This document shows positions 24,743 to 32,933 of a stretch of DNA of 42,599 nt, in pieces. The notes under the pieces were generated by a model. It saw only the letters and a list, made by a program, of their open reading frames with translations. It was not told the origin of the DNA and ran no database searches. Origin of the DNA: JADCGM01 sp943368345 (GTDB taxonomy: Bacteria > Pseudomonadota > Alphaproteobacteria > Sphingomonadales > Sphingomonadaceae). Each line of letters opens with the position of its first letter. The stretch's first letter is position 1. The position numbers were made by a program, and so were the translations under genes. The stretch spans positions 1 to 42,599 of the forward strand of contig CALRKY020000026.1 in NCBI GenBank assembly GCA_943368345.1, given 5' to 3'.

Positions 24743-25491
24743 CCGAAGGTACCGCTGTCAAGCAACTGCTGAGCCGCGGCATCGAACGCCGCCCACGCGA
24801 CTGCGCCGAGTGCACCACCGGTGCTGACCCGGCGAACACCAGTCGCAGCCACCTCCGCAACCGACAGGCCCGGACGGGAAATGATGATATTCAGCGGTTT
24901 GGGCGCGACGGCCGCGACCAATTCCCGGATCAAGCCAATGTCGCGGACACCGGGTGCGAACAGGCAATCTGCACCAGCCGCCGAATAGGCCTCGAGGCGG
25001 CGGAGCACGACCTCAAACGGCTCGACACCGCGCAAAACCCCCTCGGCCCGACCAACCAGCAAGGTTCCGGTCCCGGATTGGTCAACGGCAGCGCGGGCAG
25101 CAGTCATTCGGTCGACCGCCAACGGCAGGTCATAAATCGCGTTGCCGGACCAATCCTCAATCGAAAGGCCCGCAATTCCGGTTGCGATTGCGCGCGTGAC
25201 ATTGGCAGCAACGGCTTCCGGCGTATGTGCAAAGCCGTTTTCAAAGTCGGCGTTAACCGGCAAGTCGGTGGCCGCGACCAGGTCGCGCAAATGGCTGAGC
25301 ACGTCCTCACAAGTCAGCTCCCCATCCTGCTTGCCGAGCATCCACGCCGCGCCAGCGCTGCTTGACGCGATGGCCTTGAATCCGAGCTTGGCCAGACGTT
25401 TGGCTTCACCGACATTGGACGGGTTCGGGATGACGAAACAGCCGCTCTCATGCAGCTTGCGAAAGGCAGCGCGACGGTCGGCGATGGTCAT
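24739..25491 (-). CDS. Isocitrate lyase / PEP mutase superfamily protein
   Basis: The 250-residue protein has the TIM-barrel layout of the family: SSSAGAAWMLG, the PVNADFENGF metal-binding region (about 97-107) and GLSIEDWS (about 127-135). The family cleaves or rearranges C-C or P-C bonds of 2-oxo acids (e.g. 2-methylisocitrate lyase, oxaloacetate hydrolase, PEP mutase). The KKCGH-type catalytic cysteine loop of isocitrate lyases is not seen, so a lyase call is not safe. The substrate is unknown. It lies 22 bp after tatD and shares the leftward transcript. Confidence 0.8.
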   Translation of the reverse strand: MTIADRRAAFRKLHESGCFVIPNPSNVGEAKRLAKLGFKAIASSSAGAAWMLGKQDGELTCEDVLSHLRDLVAATDLPVNADFENGFAHTPEAVAANVTRAIATGIAGLSIEDWSGNAIYDLPLAVDRMTAARAAVDQSGTGTLLVGRAEGVLRGVEPFEVVLRRLEAYSAAGADCLFAPGVRDIGLIRELVAAVAPKPLNIIISRPGLSVAEVAATGVRRVSTGGALGAVAWAAFDAAAQQLLDSGTFG

Positions 25492-25513
25492 GCTCTCTCT
25501 CCGGTTCAGGCCA

Positions 25514-26293
25514 CTAGTTGGGAGACGCCTTGTTGAACAATCTGAAATAATTGGCAGCGGTCAGTTCGGACAGTGCCTCAACAGACATTCCGCGCAAGTC
25601 GGCGAGGAACTTTGCCGTGTGCGCTACGAATCCCGGCTCACAGGGTCGACCCCGGACCGGTACCGGTGCCAGAAACGGTGAGTCGGTTTCGATCAGCAAC
25701 CGGTCCAACGGGATTTGCCGCGCAATGTCCTGCAGCGCCCGGGCGTTTTTGAAGGTCACGATGCCGGAGAGGGAGATATAAAGACCGAGCGCCAGCGCCT
25801 TGTCGGCAAAATCCTGGCTGGCGGTGAAGCAGTGGATCACCCCCGGAAAGGCCCCCTTCCCCATTTCTTCCGTCAGCAGCGCATGGGTGTCAGCCTCGGC
25901 ATCGCGCGTATGCACGATCAGCGGAAGCTGTGTCTCACGCGATGCCACGATGTGGCTTTGAAAGCTGGATTTTTGCCGGTCCCGGTCCGACTTGTCATAA
26001 TAATAATCGAGGCCGGTTTCACCGATGGCCACGACCCGCGGGTGGGCCGCCGCCGCGACCAGATCGGCGGTGTCGATGTCCGGATGCGCGTCCGCCTCGT
26101 GCGGGTGAATCCCAACCGATGCCCAGATATCGGGATGCGCCTCGGCAATCGCGATGACGTCGGCCCATTCGCGCCGCTTGGTGGAGATACCGAGCATCCC
26201 GGTGACACCCGCCGCCCGGGCTCGGGCGATGACGCCAGCCTGATCTTCGACGATGCCGGGGTAGTTCAGGTGACAATGGCTGTCGATCAGCAT
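25514..26293 (-). CDS. TatD-family metal-dependent hydrolase/DNase
   Basis: The 259-residue TIM-barrel protein has the metal-binding pairs of TatD: DSHCHLN at 4-10, GIHPHEAD, GETGLDYYYD and the terminal ETDSPFLAPVPVRGR. TatD proteins are 3'-5' DNases linked to DNA repair or to D-aminoacyl-tRNA processing depending on member. It begins 2 bp after metG. The metG-tatD pair is common in bacteria. Confidence 0.92.
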   Translation of the reverse strand: MLIDSHCHLNYPGIVEDQAGVIARARAAGVTGMLGISTKRREWADVIAIAEAHPDIWASVGIHPHEADAHPDIDTADLVAAAAHPRVVAIGETGLDYYYDKSDRDRQKSSFQSHIVASRETQLPLIVHTRDAEADTHALLTEEMGKGAFPGVIHCFTASQDFADKALALGLYISLSGIVTFKNARALQDIARQIPLDRLLIETDSPFLAPVPVRGRPCEPGFVAHTAKFLADLRGMSVEALSELTAANYFRLFNKASPN

Positions 26294-26294
26294 G

Positions 26295-27818
26295 TCAAAC
26301 GGGTTCCACCCAGCGGGGGAACACGCCTTGCGGGTCCGGGAGCTTGGTTCCGGGAATCAGCGGCATCGACAGATCGGCGAGGCCGCGCTTGCCGGGGTCG
26401 ACCGACAACTGGTCCAGCAGCGCAGCACAACTGGCGGGCATCGACGGTTGCGCGAGGATCGCCAATTGCCGGACCGCCTCGGCGACATGATAGAGGATAC
26501 TGCCCATCCGCTCCGGATCACTGGTTTTCAGCTTCCACGGGGCCTCGGCGGAAATATAGCTGTCACCCTCCCCCACCCGCTTCCAGACCGCGTCCAGCGC
26601 GTGGTGGATCGACAGCGTCGCCATCGCCGCGTTCATCTCGGCAGGTAGCGCCGCGAGGCTCGCTGCAAAGGCCCGGTCCGCCTCGGTCAGCTGCCCCGGG
26701 GTTGGCACGACACCGCCGCAATTCTTGGCGATCATCGACAGGCTGCGCTGTGCCAGATTGCCGAGGCCATTGGCCAGGTCGGCATTGGTCCGCGCCACAA
26801 TTGCTTCATGACTGTAGCTGCCGTCATTGCCGAACGGCACCTCTCGCAGCAGGAAATAGCGCAACTGATCGACGCCATACATGTCAGCCATCGCCAGCGG
26901 CTCGACGACGTTGCCGACCGACTTCGACATTTTCTCGCCGCGATTGAGCACAAAGCCGTGGCCGAACACCTGTTTGGGAAGCGGCAGGTTCGCCGACATC
27001 AGGAAAGCCGGCCAATAGACCGCGTGGAACCGCACCACGTCCTTGCCGATCACGTGCAGGTCGGCGGGCCAGCGCTTCGGATCATCCGGATATCCGGCGC
27101 TGGTCAGATAATTGGTCAGCGCATCGAGCCAGACATACATCACATGTCCCGGCGCTTCGGGCACCGGCACACCCCAATCGAAGCTGGTGCGCGAAATCGA
27201 CAGGTCGTTGAGGCCGCCTTTCACGAAGCCGATCATCTCGTTGCGGCGACTGTCCGGCTGTACAAAATCCGGATATTCCTCGTATAATTTTAATAGCTTG
27301 TCGGCATAAGATGAGAGTTTAAAGAAATAACTTTCCTCCACCGTCCACTCAACCGGTGTGCCCTGCGGGGACAGTTTCTCGCCGGTATCGGCGGTGACGA
27401 TTTCCCCCTCGTCATAATAGGCCTCGTCGCGGACCGAGTACCAACCTTCGTAGCGTCCGAGATAGATGTCGCCCTTCGCCACCATGGTCTGCCACAGCGC
27501 CTGCGACGCCAGATAATGGTCCGGATCGGTGGTGCGGATAAACCGGTCGTGGCTGATGTTCAGCTTGGCTTCCATCGCATGATAATGCGCCACCATCGAA
27601 TCGGCATAGGCGCGCGGTGTCACCCCGGCATCCCGCGCCGCCTGCGCGATCTTCAACCCATGCTCGTCGGTGCCGGTGGTGAAATACACCTCGTCCCCCG
27701 CCAGCCGCCGCCAGCGCGCGATAAAATCCGTCGCAATCGCCTCATAGGCATGGCCCATATGCGGGCGGCCATTGGGGTAGGCGATGGCGGTGGTGATGTA
27801 GAACGGGGTGCGGGTCAT
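26295..27818 (-). CDS. metG: Methionyl-tRNA synthetase
   Basis: The 507-residue class I synthetase charges tRNA-Met. The HIGH motif appears as HMGH in YPNGRPHMGHAYEAIATDF, and KMSKS in RGEKMSKSVGN. The length fits a form without the C-terminal tRNA-binding domain. The zinc-knuckle cysteines of the E. coli-type enzyme are not obvious. The stop lies 1 bp before the tatD start. Upstream (27819-27993) lies a palindromic repeat. Confidence 0.96.
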   Translation of the reverse strand: MTRTPFYITTAIAYPNGRPHMGHAYEAIATDFIARWRRLAGDEVYFTTGTDEHGLKIAQAARDAGVTPRAYADSMVAHYHAMEAKLNISHDRFIRTTDPDHYLASQALWQTMVAKGDIYLGRYEGWYSVRDEAYYDEGEIVTADTGEKLSPQGTPVEWTVEESYFFKLSSYADKLLKLYEEYPDFVQPDSRRNEMIGFVKGGLNDLSISRTSFDWGVPVPEAPGHVMYVWLDALTNYLTSAGYPDDPKRWPADLHVIGKDVVRFHAVYWPAFLMSANLPLPKQVFGHGFVLNRGEKMSKSVGNVVEPLAMADMYGVDQLRYFLLREVPFGNDGSYSHEAIVARTNADLANGLGNLAQRSLSMIAKNCGGVVPTPGQLTEADRAFAASLAALPAEMNAAMATLSIHHALDAVWKRVGEGDSYISAEAPWKLKTSDPERMGSILYHVAEAVRQLAILAQPSMPASCAALLDQLSVDPGKRGLADLSMPLIPGTKLPDPQGVFPRWVEPV

Positions 27819-27840
27819 GGGTTGGGGGCTTACACGGGGT

Positions 27841-27867
27841 GACGGCGTCTCGCCAAGCTACGCCGTC
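27841..27867. other. 8-bp stem hairpin in metG leader
   Basis: GACGGCGT (27841-27848) pairs exactly with ACGCCGTC (27860-27867) across an 11-nt loop, between the large palindromic repeat and metG. No T-tract follows on either strand. A regulatory role in the metG leader is possible but not shown. Confidence 0.4.
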
Positions 27868-27871
27868 CTAA

Positions 27872-27994
27872 AATCCTCCCCCTCAGGGGGAGGTGGTAGC
27901 CCGCAGGGCTGACGGAGGGGGCGAAACGAGGGATCCGGCGCGTGTCAGCCCCCTCCACCGCTGCGCGGTCCCCCTCCTCCTGCGGGGGAGGATT
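27872..27994. repeat. Palindromic extragenic repeat between lpd and metG
   Basis: The left arm (27872-27896, starting AATCCTCCCCC) pairs with the right arm (27970-27994) at 22 of 25 positions, giving a long imperfect stem with a loop that holds a second set of complementary G/C runs. It belongs to the type of GC-rich palindromic repeats I associate with sphingomonad genomes. It starts at the lpd stop codon, so it could act as an mRNA 3'-end stabiliser or terminator. A family assignment needs a genome-wide search. Confidence 0.7.
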
Positions 27995-29364
27995 CAATAG
28001 TGTATCACCCGCCCGTAAGCATCGAGCACGCTCTCGTGCATCATCTCGCTGAGCGTCGGATGTGGGAACACCGTGTGCATCAACTCGCTCTCTGTCGTCT
28101 CCAACTGCCGGGCCACGACATAGCCCTGAATCAGTTCGGTGACCTCCGCCCCGATCATGTGTGCGCCGAGCAGTTCACCGCTCGCGGCATCGAACACGGT
28201 TTTCACGAACCCTTCTGCCTCGCCGAGTGCGATGGCCTTGCCGTTACCCTGAAACGGGAAGCGACCGACCTTGACCTTGTGGCCTGCTTCAATCGCCTTG
28301 GCCTCGGTCAGGCCAACGCTCGCCACCTGCGGGCGGGAATAGGTGCAGCCGGGTATGTTGGCGGTATCGAGCGGGTGGACGCCCTTGACCCCCGCCATGG
28401 CCTCAACCGCGATCACCCCTTCATGGCTGGCCTTGTGCGCGAGCCATGGCGGGCCGGTGACGTCGCCAATCGCCCACAGCCCCTCGACATTGGTGCGACC
28501 ATAGCCGTCGGTGTCGATATGGCCCTTGGTGGTCTTCACGCCGAGCGCTTCCAGCCCGATGTTCTCGGTGTTGGGTGCGATGCCGATGGCGATGATGACG
28601 TGGCTGAAGTCCTCGGCCTTCCCCGAGATCGTCGCGGTCACGCCGTCCGCCTTGACGTCGAGCTTTTCGACCGACGCCTTGGTGCGGATGTCCATGCCCT
28701 GCTTCTTGAGCGCCTTCTCCATGAACGCCGACACCTCGGCATCCTCGACAGGCAGCACGCGGTCGAGCATTTCGACGACGGTAACCTTCGCGCCCATGTC
28801 GCTGTAGAAGCTCGCGAATTCGATACCGATCGCGCCCGATCCGATCACCAGCAGCTTGGTCGGCATTTCGGGCGGCGTCATCGCGGTGCGGTAAGTCCAG
28901 ACGCGCTTCTCGTCGGCCTTCAGATGCGGCAACTCACGGGCGCGGGCACCGGTGGCGATGATGATATTCTTCGCGGTCAGCACCCGGTCGCCGACGGTCA
29001 GTTGGCCCTTGCCGGTCAATTTACCGACACCTTCGACGACCGTGACCTTGTTCTTCTTCATCAGCCCTTTGACGCCGCCGTTCAGCTGCGCCGCGACTTT
29101 GCGCGACCGCTCGACCACCTTGGCGAGATCGTAGGACACCTTCTCGACCGACAGACCGTAAGCATCGGCATGCGTCATATAATGATAGATTTCGGAGGTC
29201 CGCAGCAACGCCTTGGTCGGAATGCACCCCCAATTGAGACATATCCCGCCGAGCCGCTCGCGCTCGACAATGGCCACCTTCATGTCAAGCTGCGACGCCC
29301 GAATCGCCGCGACATAGCCGCCTGGACCGGAACCGAGGATGATGAGGTCGAAGGTTTCAGGCAT
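27994..29364 (-). CDS. lpd: Dihydrolipoyl dehydrogenase (E3)
   Basis: This FAD enzyme reoxidises lipoyl groups of pyruvate and 2-oxoglutarate dehydrogenase. FAD motif IILGSGPGGYVAAIRA (8-23), redox-active Cys42/Cys47 in GGICLNWGCIPTK, NAD motif IGSGAIGIEFASFY, and the C-terminal His-Pro in THTVFPHPTLSEMMHE-type context. Length 456 residues. It is the last dehydrogenase gene of the pdhA-pdhB-pdhC-lpd cluster. An 8-bp overlap with the small membrane protein gene upstream suggests coupled translation. Confidence 0.95.
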   Translation of the reverse strand: MPETFDLIILGSGPGGYVAAIRASQLDMKVAIVERERLGGICLNWGCIPTKALLRTSEIYHYMTHADAYGLSVEKVSYDLAKVVERSRKVAAQLNGGVKGLMKKNKVTVVEGVGKLTGKGQLTVGDRVLTAKNIIIATGARARELPHLKADEKRVWTYRTAMTPPEMPTKLLVIGSGAIGIEFASFYSDMGAKVTVVEMLDRVLPVEDAEVSAFMEKALKKQGMDIRTKASVEKLDVKADGVTATISGKAEDFSHVIIAIGIAPNTENIGLEALGVKTTKGHIDTDGYGRTNVEGLWAIGDVTGPPWLAHKASHEGVIAVEAMAGVKGVHPLDTANIPGCTYSRPQVASVGLTEAKAIEAGHKVKVGRFPFQGNGKAIALGEAEGFVKTVFDAASGELLGAHMIGAEVTELIQGYVVARQLETTESELMHTVFPHPTLSEMMHESVLDAYGRVIHY

Positions 29365-29740
29365 TTTCCCTCACATCGGTGCGACGTCCGTACGCGTTCA
29401 CGGCGGCAAGCGCGCCGGGAGGGCCACAGAGACCCACGGCGATCCACCACGGCAAAATTGCCAAGAAAGGTGCAGACGCCGCGAATACACCGACAGCGAC
29501 CGTCCCGCCGAGACTAAGACCCAAGCCTACCCGCCAGGATGCCTGCAGCGTCAACCAAGCCGCAAGTGCCGCGCCGCCGATGCACAGCATCAACAGGACA
29601 CAAGCTACGAAACCACTTAGAACGTGGGGAATATTCCCTTCCGCCGACGCTTCAATCATGAATCCGATGCAAAAAAAACCAATCAAACCCAACCAAGTGA
29701 CGAACAGCGCACAGCGCACAGCTGGGCGGGCGACGATCAT
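29357..29740 (-). CDS. Small four-helix membrane protein of unknown function
   Basis: From the ATG at 29740 the product is 127 residues with about three or four hydrophobic segments (VTWLGLIGFFCIGFMI, LSGFVACVLLMLCIGG, GLGLSLGGTVAVGVFA, ILPWWIAVGLCG). No catalytic motif is visible. The start overlaps the pdhC stop in ATGA and its end overlaps lpd by 8 bp, so it is embedded in the dehydrogenase operon. An ATG at 29767 would add nine residues inside pdhC. Its role is unknown; no family is recognised. Confidence 0.65.
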   Translation of the reverse strand: MIVARPAVRCALFVTWLGLIGFFCIGFMIEASAEGNIPHVLSGFVACVLLMLCIGGAALAAWLTLQASWRVGLGLSLGGTVAVGVFAASAPFLAILPWWIAVGLCGPPGALAAVNAYGRRTDVRENA

Positions 29741-31074
29741 GCCAACATCGCCAGCGGGTTTTCGCACAGGCGCTTGAATGCCTGCATCAGCGCAGCGCCG
29801 TCCGAGCCGTCGATGGCGCGGTGGTCGAAGCTGCCGGTGGCGCTCATGACCGTCGCGATGGCGAGCGCATCGTTCACGACATAGGGCCGCTTCTCGCCGG
29901 CGCCGATCGCCATGATCATCGCCTGCGGCGGGTTGATGACGGCCTCGAACTGTTTGATGCCGTACATGCCCATGTTGCTCAAGGATGCGGTGCCGCCCTG
30001 ATATTCGTGCGGCTGCAGCTTGCCGTCCTTGGCGCGGGCGGCGAGGTCCTTCATCTCGGTGGACACTGCCGACAGGCTCTTGAGGTTGGCCCCGGCGATG
30101 ATCGGGGTGATGAGGCCAGCGGGGAGCGACACCGCCACCGAAATGTCGGCGCGGCTGTATTTGATCAGGCTGTCCCCGGCAAAGGCGACGTTGCAGGCCG
30201 GAACTTCGATCAGCGCAGCGGCCAGCGCCTTAATCAGCATGTCATTGACCGACAGCTTGACGCCCCGCGCCTCCAACCCGGCGTTGAGTTCGGTGCGCAG
30301 TTTCAGCAGTTTGTCGAGGTTGATGTCGACGGTCAGGTAGATGTGCGGGACCTGCTGTTTCGACTCGGTCAGGCGGCGCGCAATGGTCTTGCGCATGTTG
30401 GAGAGTTTGATGGTTTCCGAGGGGATGTCGGTGGGTACGTGGGTACTTGCGGCCCTACGGGCTTCGACAGGCTCAGCCTGAGCGGATTTTGGTTGTGTAT
30501 CCTCCAACCGCTCACCCTGAGCTTGTCGAAGGGTTGTTGAGGCACCTTCGAGATCGGCCTTGACGATGCGACCGTTCGGGCCGGAGCCGGTAACGGTGGC
30601 AAGGTCGATGCCCTGGGCCTGGGCCAAACGGCGGGCGAGTGGGCTGGCTTTGGTGCGGTCATTTCCCTCTCTCCCCGAGGAAGGGGGTGGCGAGCGAAGC
30701 GAGACGGGAGAGGGGGTGGGGTGCGCGGGTGGCGTGGAGTCCGTCGCCCCTGTCGGTGCCCCCTCACCCCGCTCGCCTTTCGGAGAGTCGCCCTCTCCCT
30801 CAAGGGGAGCGGGAGCAACGCCCGCAACCTCGCCCTCTTCCAACAGTCGCGCAATTACTTGGCCGACCGGAATTTCGTCCGTCCCTTCCGCCACCAGCAA
30901 CGCGGCGACCGTCCCTTCGTCGACCGCTTCGACCTCCATCGTCGCCTTGTCGGTCTCGATCTCGCAGAGGATGTCACCGGACTTGACCGTGTCACCGACT
31001 TTCACCACCCATTTGGCAAGCGTGCCAACCTCCATGGTTGGCGACAGCGCGGGCATGGTGATGTCGATGGGCAT
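29737..31074 (-). CDS. pdhC: Pyruvate dehydrogenase E2, dihydrolipoamide acetyltransferase
   Basis: E2 is the structural core of the complex and transfers acetyl groups from lipoyl to CoA. Domains: lipoyl 1-80 with lipoylated Lys43 in ETDKATMEVEA; a linker; peripheral-subunit-binding domain about 140-177 (SPLARRLAQAQGIDLATVTG); a second linker; catalytic domain from about 215 ending in HRxxDG with His418. Both linkers contain translated palindromic repeats (residues 89-137 and 179-206), which is unusual. At 445 residues it is longer than the alpha-type minimum because of them. A GGDEF gene lies between it and pdhB. Confidence 0.95.
   Translation of the reverse strand: MPIDITMPALSPTMEVGTLAKWVVKVGDTVKSGDILCEIETDKATMEVEAVDEGTVAALLVAEGTDEIPVGQVIARLLEEGEVAGVAPAPLEGEGDSPKGERGEGAPTGATDSTPPAHPTPSPVSLRSPPPSSGREGNDRTKASPLARRLAQAQGIDLATVTGSGPNGRIVKADLEGASTTLRQAQGERLEDTQPKSAQAEPVEARRAASTHVPTDIPSETIKLSNMRKTIARRLTESKQQVPHIYLTVDINLDKLLKLRTELNAGLEARGVKLSVNDMLIKALAAALIEVPACNVAFAGDSLIKYSRADISVAVSLPAGLITPIIAGANLKSLSAVSTEMKDLAARAKDGKLQPHEYQGGTASLSNMGMYGIKQFEAVINPPQAMIMAIGAGEKRPYVVNDALAIATVMSATGSFDHRAIDGSDGAALMQAFKRLCENPLAMLA
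30457..30540. repeat. Palindromic repeat inside the second pdhC linker
   Basis: Arms at 30462-30485 and 30508-30531 match at 21 of 24 positions, as CTTCGACAGGCTCAGCCTGA pairs with a reverse-complement of the right arm. This element type (CTTCGACAAGCTCAGG words) is scattered through many sphingomonad genomes. Here it is read in frame as residues about 179-206 of E2, which become Gln/Glu/Arg/Ala-rich. Confidence 0.75.
30660..30812. repeat. GC-rich palindromic repeat inside the first pdhC linker
   Basis: This segment holds CCCTCTCTCCCC and GGGAGAGGGGG words in the left part and CGCCCTCTCCCTCAAGGGGA at the right, complementary in part. It translates in frame as residues 89-137 of E2 with Glu/Gly/Pro/Ser-rich sequence that is unlike the Ala/Pro linker common in other E2 proteins. 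The repeat's flanks resemble those of the extragenic element at 27872-27994. Confidence 0.65.
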
Positions 31075-31143
31075 GAATGATGCGCTCCGGCAGAACTGAC
31101 CCTGTTCTTTTAGGCGGGGCCACGCGGCGGGGCAACCACTCCC

Positions 31144-32871
31144 CTAGGCTCGCTTGGCAGGATTGGCCCATTCAACCGCAGAAATATCCGGCAGAAACAG
31201 CGAGACCCGGTTCCGACCGTCGCGTTTGGCGGCATAGAGCGCCTGATCGGCGGCGCGATAAAGTTTTTCAAAACCGCCGGGTTCGCTGCGGCTATTGACG
31301 ATCCCGATGCTGACCGTAACCCCTGCGCCCTCCCCCATCAAATCGTCAAGGCGGCAAGCAGCGACCTCCCGCCGGATGCGTTCGGCGAGGATTTTGAGGG
31401 TGCCCCTGTCAGCCCCTGGTGAAGCGATGGCAAATTCCTCGCCGCCCATTCGCCCGGCAATGTCGGAGGATTGCAGACATTGCAGCATCGTCCGGCCAAG
31501 CCGCATCAGCACCAGATCACCGACATCATGGCCGTGGGTGTCATTGATTGACTTGAACAGGTCGAGATCGAGCAGGATCAGCCCGACCACCACGTCACCG
31601 GGAGCAAGCATGGTCTGAATGCGCGCGATGAAACCACGGCGGTTATACAGCCCGGTAAGCTGATCGGTTTCCGACAGGGTGCGCAATTGCTCCCGTTCAG
31701 CGGCGGCGCTGTCCCGCTCCCGGCGGAAGCGGACGAACCGGTCTGCCAGCGCAATCGCCAGCATCAGCACCTGAATGGCCGCTGCAATGAACACCGCCTG
31801 ATCGACGATTTCCATATGGTCGATCAGCCCGAAATTGCGGCTGACCCGCAGGATCAGCGCCAGGATCGGCAGGGTCCAGGCGGCGAGATAGAAGAGGCCA
31901 GCCCGGCTGCCCCGGCGAATGGCGACCAAAGTTCCGGCTAAGCAGCTGATGACCGCCGTCATCATCAACAGATCAAACATCTGGGTGGCCCGGTGCGCCG
32001 GGGTCAGTGATTCAAACGAGCCGAAGAAGGCGGTGACGACAATCAGCAGGCCAAGTCCCATCTGAAACCTGAGGAAGGCTTTCGGCAACAGGCCCTTTTC
32101 AAAAAATGCGACGAAGAAACTGAGGCTGAAGAACATCGCCGCCCCGGCGCTCCACAGGTTGATCCGGACGCCCCACGGGCCGGCCAATTCCGGCATCCAC
32201 AGGAAGATGACATTGGACCAGAACAAGGTGTGGATCAGCACAGCCAGGGTCCACAGCGCATAATGCGACAGGTAACTGTAGCGGAGCCCCGCCACCAGAA
32301 ACAGGCTGTAGACCAGTCCCGAGGCGATGGTCCCGGCGATGATGCCCATCAGCAGCAGCCAGCTCCGGGCAATGTCGATATAACCGGTGACCGAAACCGC
32401 CCTGACCTTTCGGATCAGTTCCCAGGCCGCGAGCCGTTCAAAACCGATGGTGATGGTCACCGGTTTCACATCCCGCTTGGGTACGACAAACTGCAGATAT
32501 CCCCCAATCGCCCAATGATCCCCGACCGCATCGGCGTTGATGCGATCCTGAAAGAGGCTGCCATCGTCATAGCGCACGGTCGCCACAATCGTCCGGAATC
32601 GTGGCTGATCGATCAGCAACACCCACGGTCCGCCAAAATTTTGCGCGCTCGGTGGCACTGCGACCTGTTGCCACAACCAGCGGTCATGATAGCCGGACGG
32701 CGTGACCCCGCAGCGAAACCCTTGGCGGTCCGCCACCGGTGCAGCAATTTCGGCCTTGGTGATCGTCGAACAAAGGCCCGGGCGAAGTTCGACATAGGGG
32801 TAGGCCGCCCGAACGGTCGAGGGACCGAACAAGGCCAGCAACGCCACCAGCAGAAGAAACAACCGCGTCAC
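31144..32871 (-). CDS. Membrane GGDEF protein (probable diguanylate cyclase), 7TMR-DISM type
   Basis: The 575-residue protein has a signal peptide (1-22), a periplasmic beta-rich domain (about 25-170), seven hydrophobic helices (about 175-370), a short coiled region rich in Arg/Glu (about 375-400) and a C-terminal GGDEF domain. The active-site loop is GGEEF, within GRMGGEEFAIASPG, so c-di-GMP synthesis is expected. The usual inhibitory RxxD before it reads QSSD, so product feedback inhibition is probably weakened. It lies within the pdh cluster, between pdhB and pdhC, on the same strand. The sensed signal is unknown. Confidence 0.88.
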   Translation of the reverse strand: MTRLFLLLVALLALFGPSTVRAAYPYVELRPGLCSTITKAEIAAPVADRQGFRCGVTPSGYHDRWLWQQVAVPPSAQNFGGPWVLLIDQPRFRTIVATVRYDDGSLFQDRINADAVGDHWAIGGYLQFVVPKRDVKPVTITIGFERLAAWELIRKVRAVSVTGYIDIARSWLLLMGIIAGTIASGLVYSLFLVAGLRYSYLSHYALWTLAVLIHTLFWSNVIFLWMPELAGPWGVRINLWSAGAAMFFSLSFFVAFFEKGLLPKAFLRFQMGLGLLIVVTAFFGSFESLTPAHRATQMFDLLMMTAVISCLAGTLVAIRRGSRAGLFYLAAWTLPILALILRVSRNFGLIDHMEIVDQAVFIAAAIQVLMLAIALADRFVRFRRERDSAAAEREQLRTLSETDQLTGLYNRRGFIARIQTMLAPGDVVVGLILLDLDLFKSINDTHGHDVGDLVLMRLGRTMLQCLQSSDIAGRMGGEEFAIASPGADRGTLKILAERIRREVAACRLDDLMGEGAGVTVSIGIVNSRSEPGGFEKLYRAADQALYAAKRDGRNRVSLFLPDISAVEWANPAKRA

Positions 32872-32913
32872 AGGCTCCGCTCGCTCAACCCAGTTGGGCC
32901 AACATAGCGGAAA

Positions 32914-32921
32914 CTGGTTAA
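32914..32921 (-). promoter_or_regulatory. Possible CtrA half-site upstream of the GGDEF gene
   Basis: The minus strand reads TTAACCAG about 45 bp upstream of the GGDEF start. It matches seven of the eight bases of the CtrA half-site TTAACCAT known in alphaproteobacteria. A single half-site is weak evidence and could be chance. Confidence 0.2.
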
Positions 32922-32933
32922 CACGGCGATACG

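Noticed and set aside
28000..29517. A 505-residue plus-strand frame opposite lpd
   Set aside because: It mirrors the codon structure of lpd, has no known motif and no suitable start site; such frames are usual opposite GC-rich genes.
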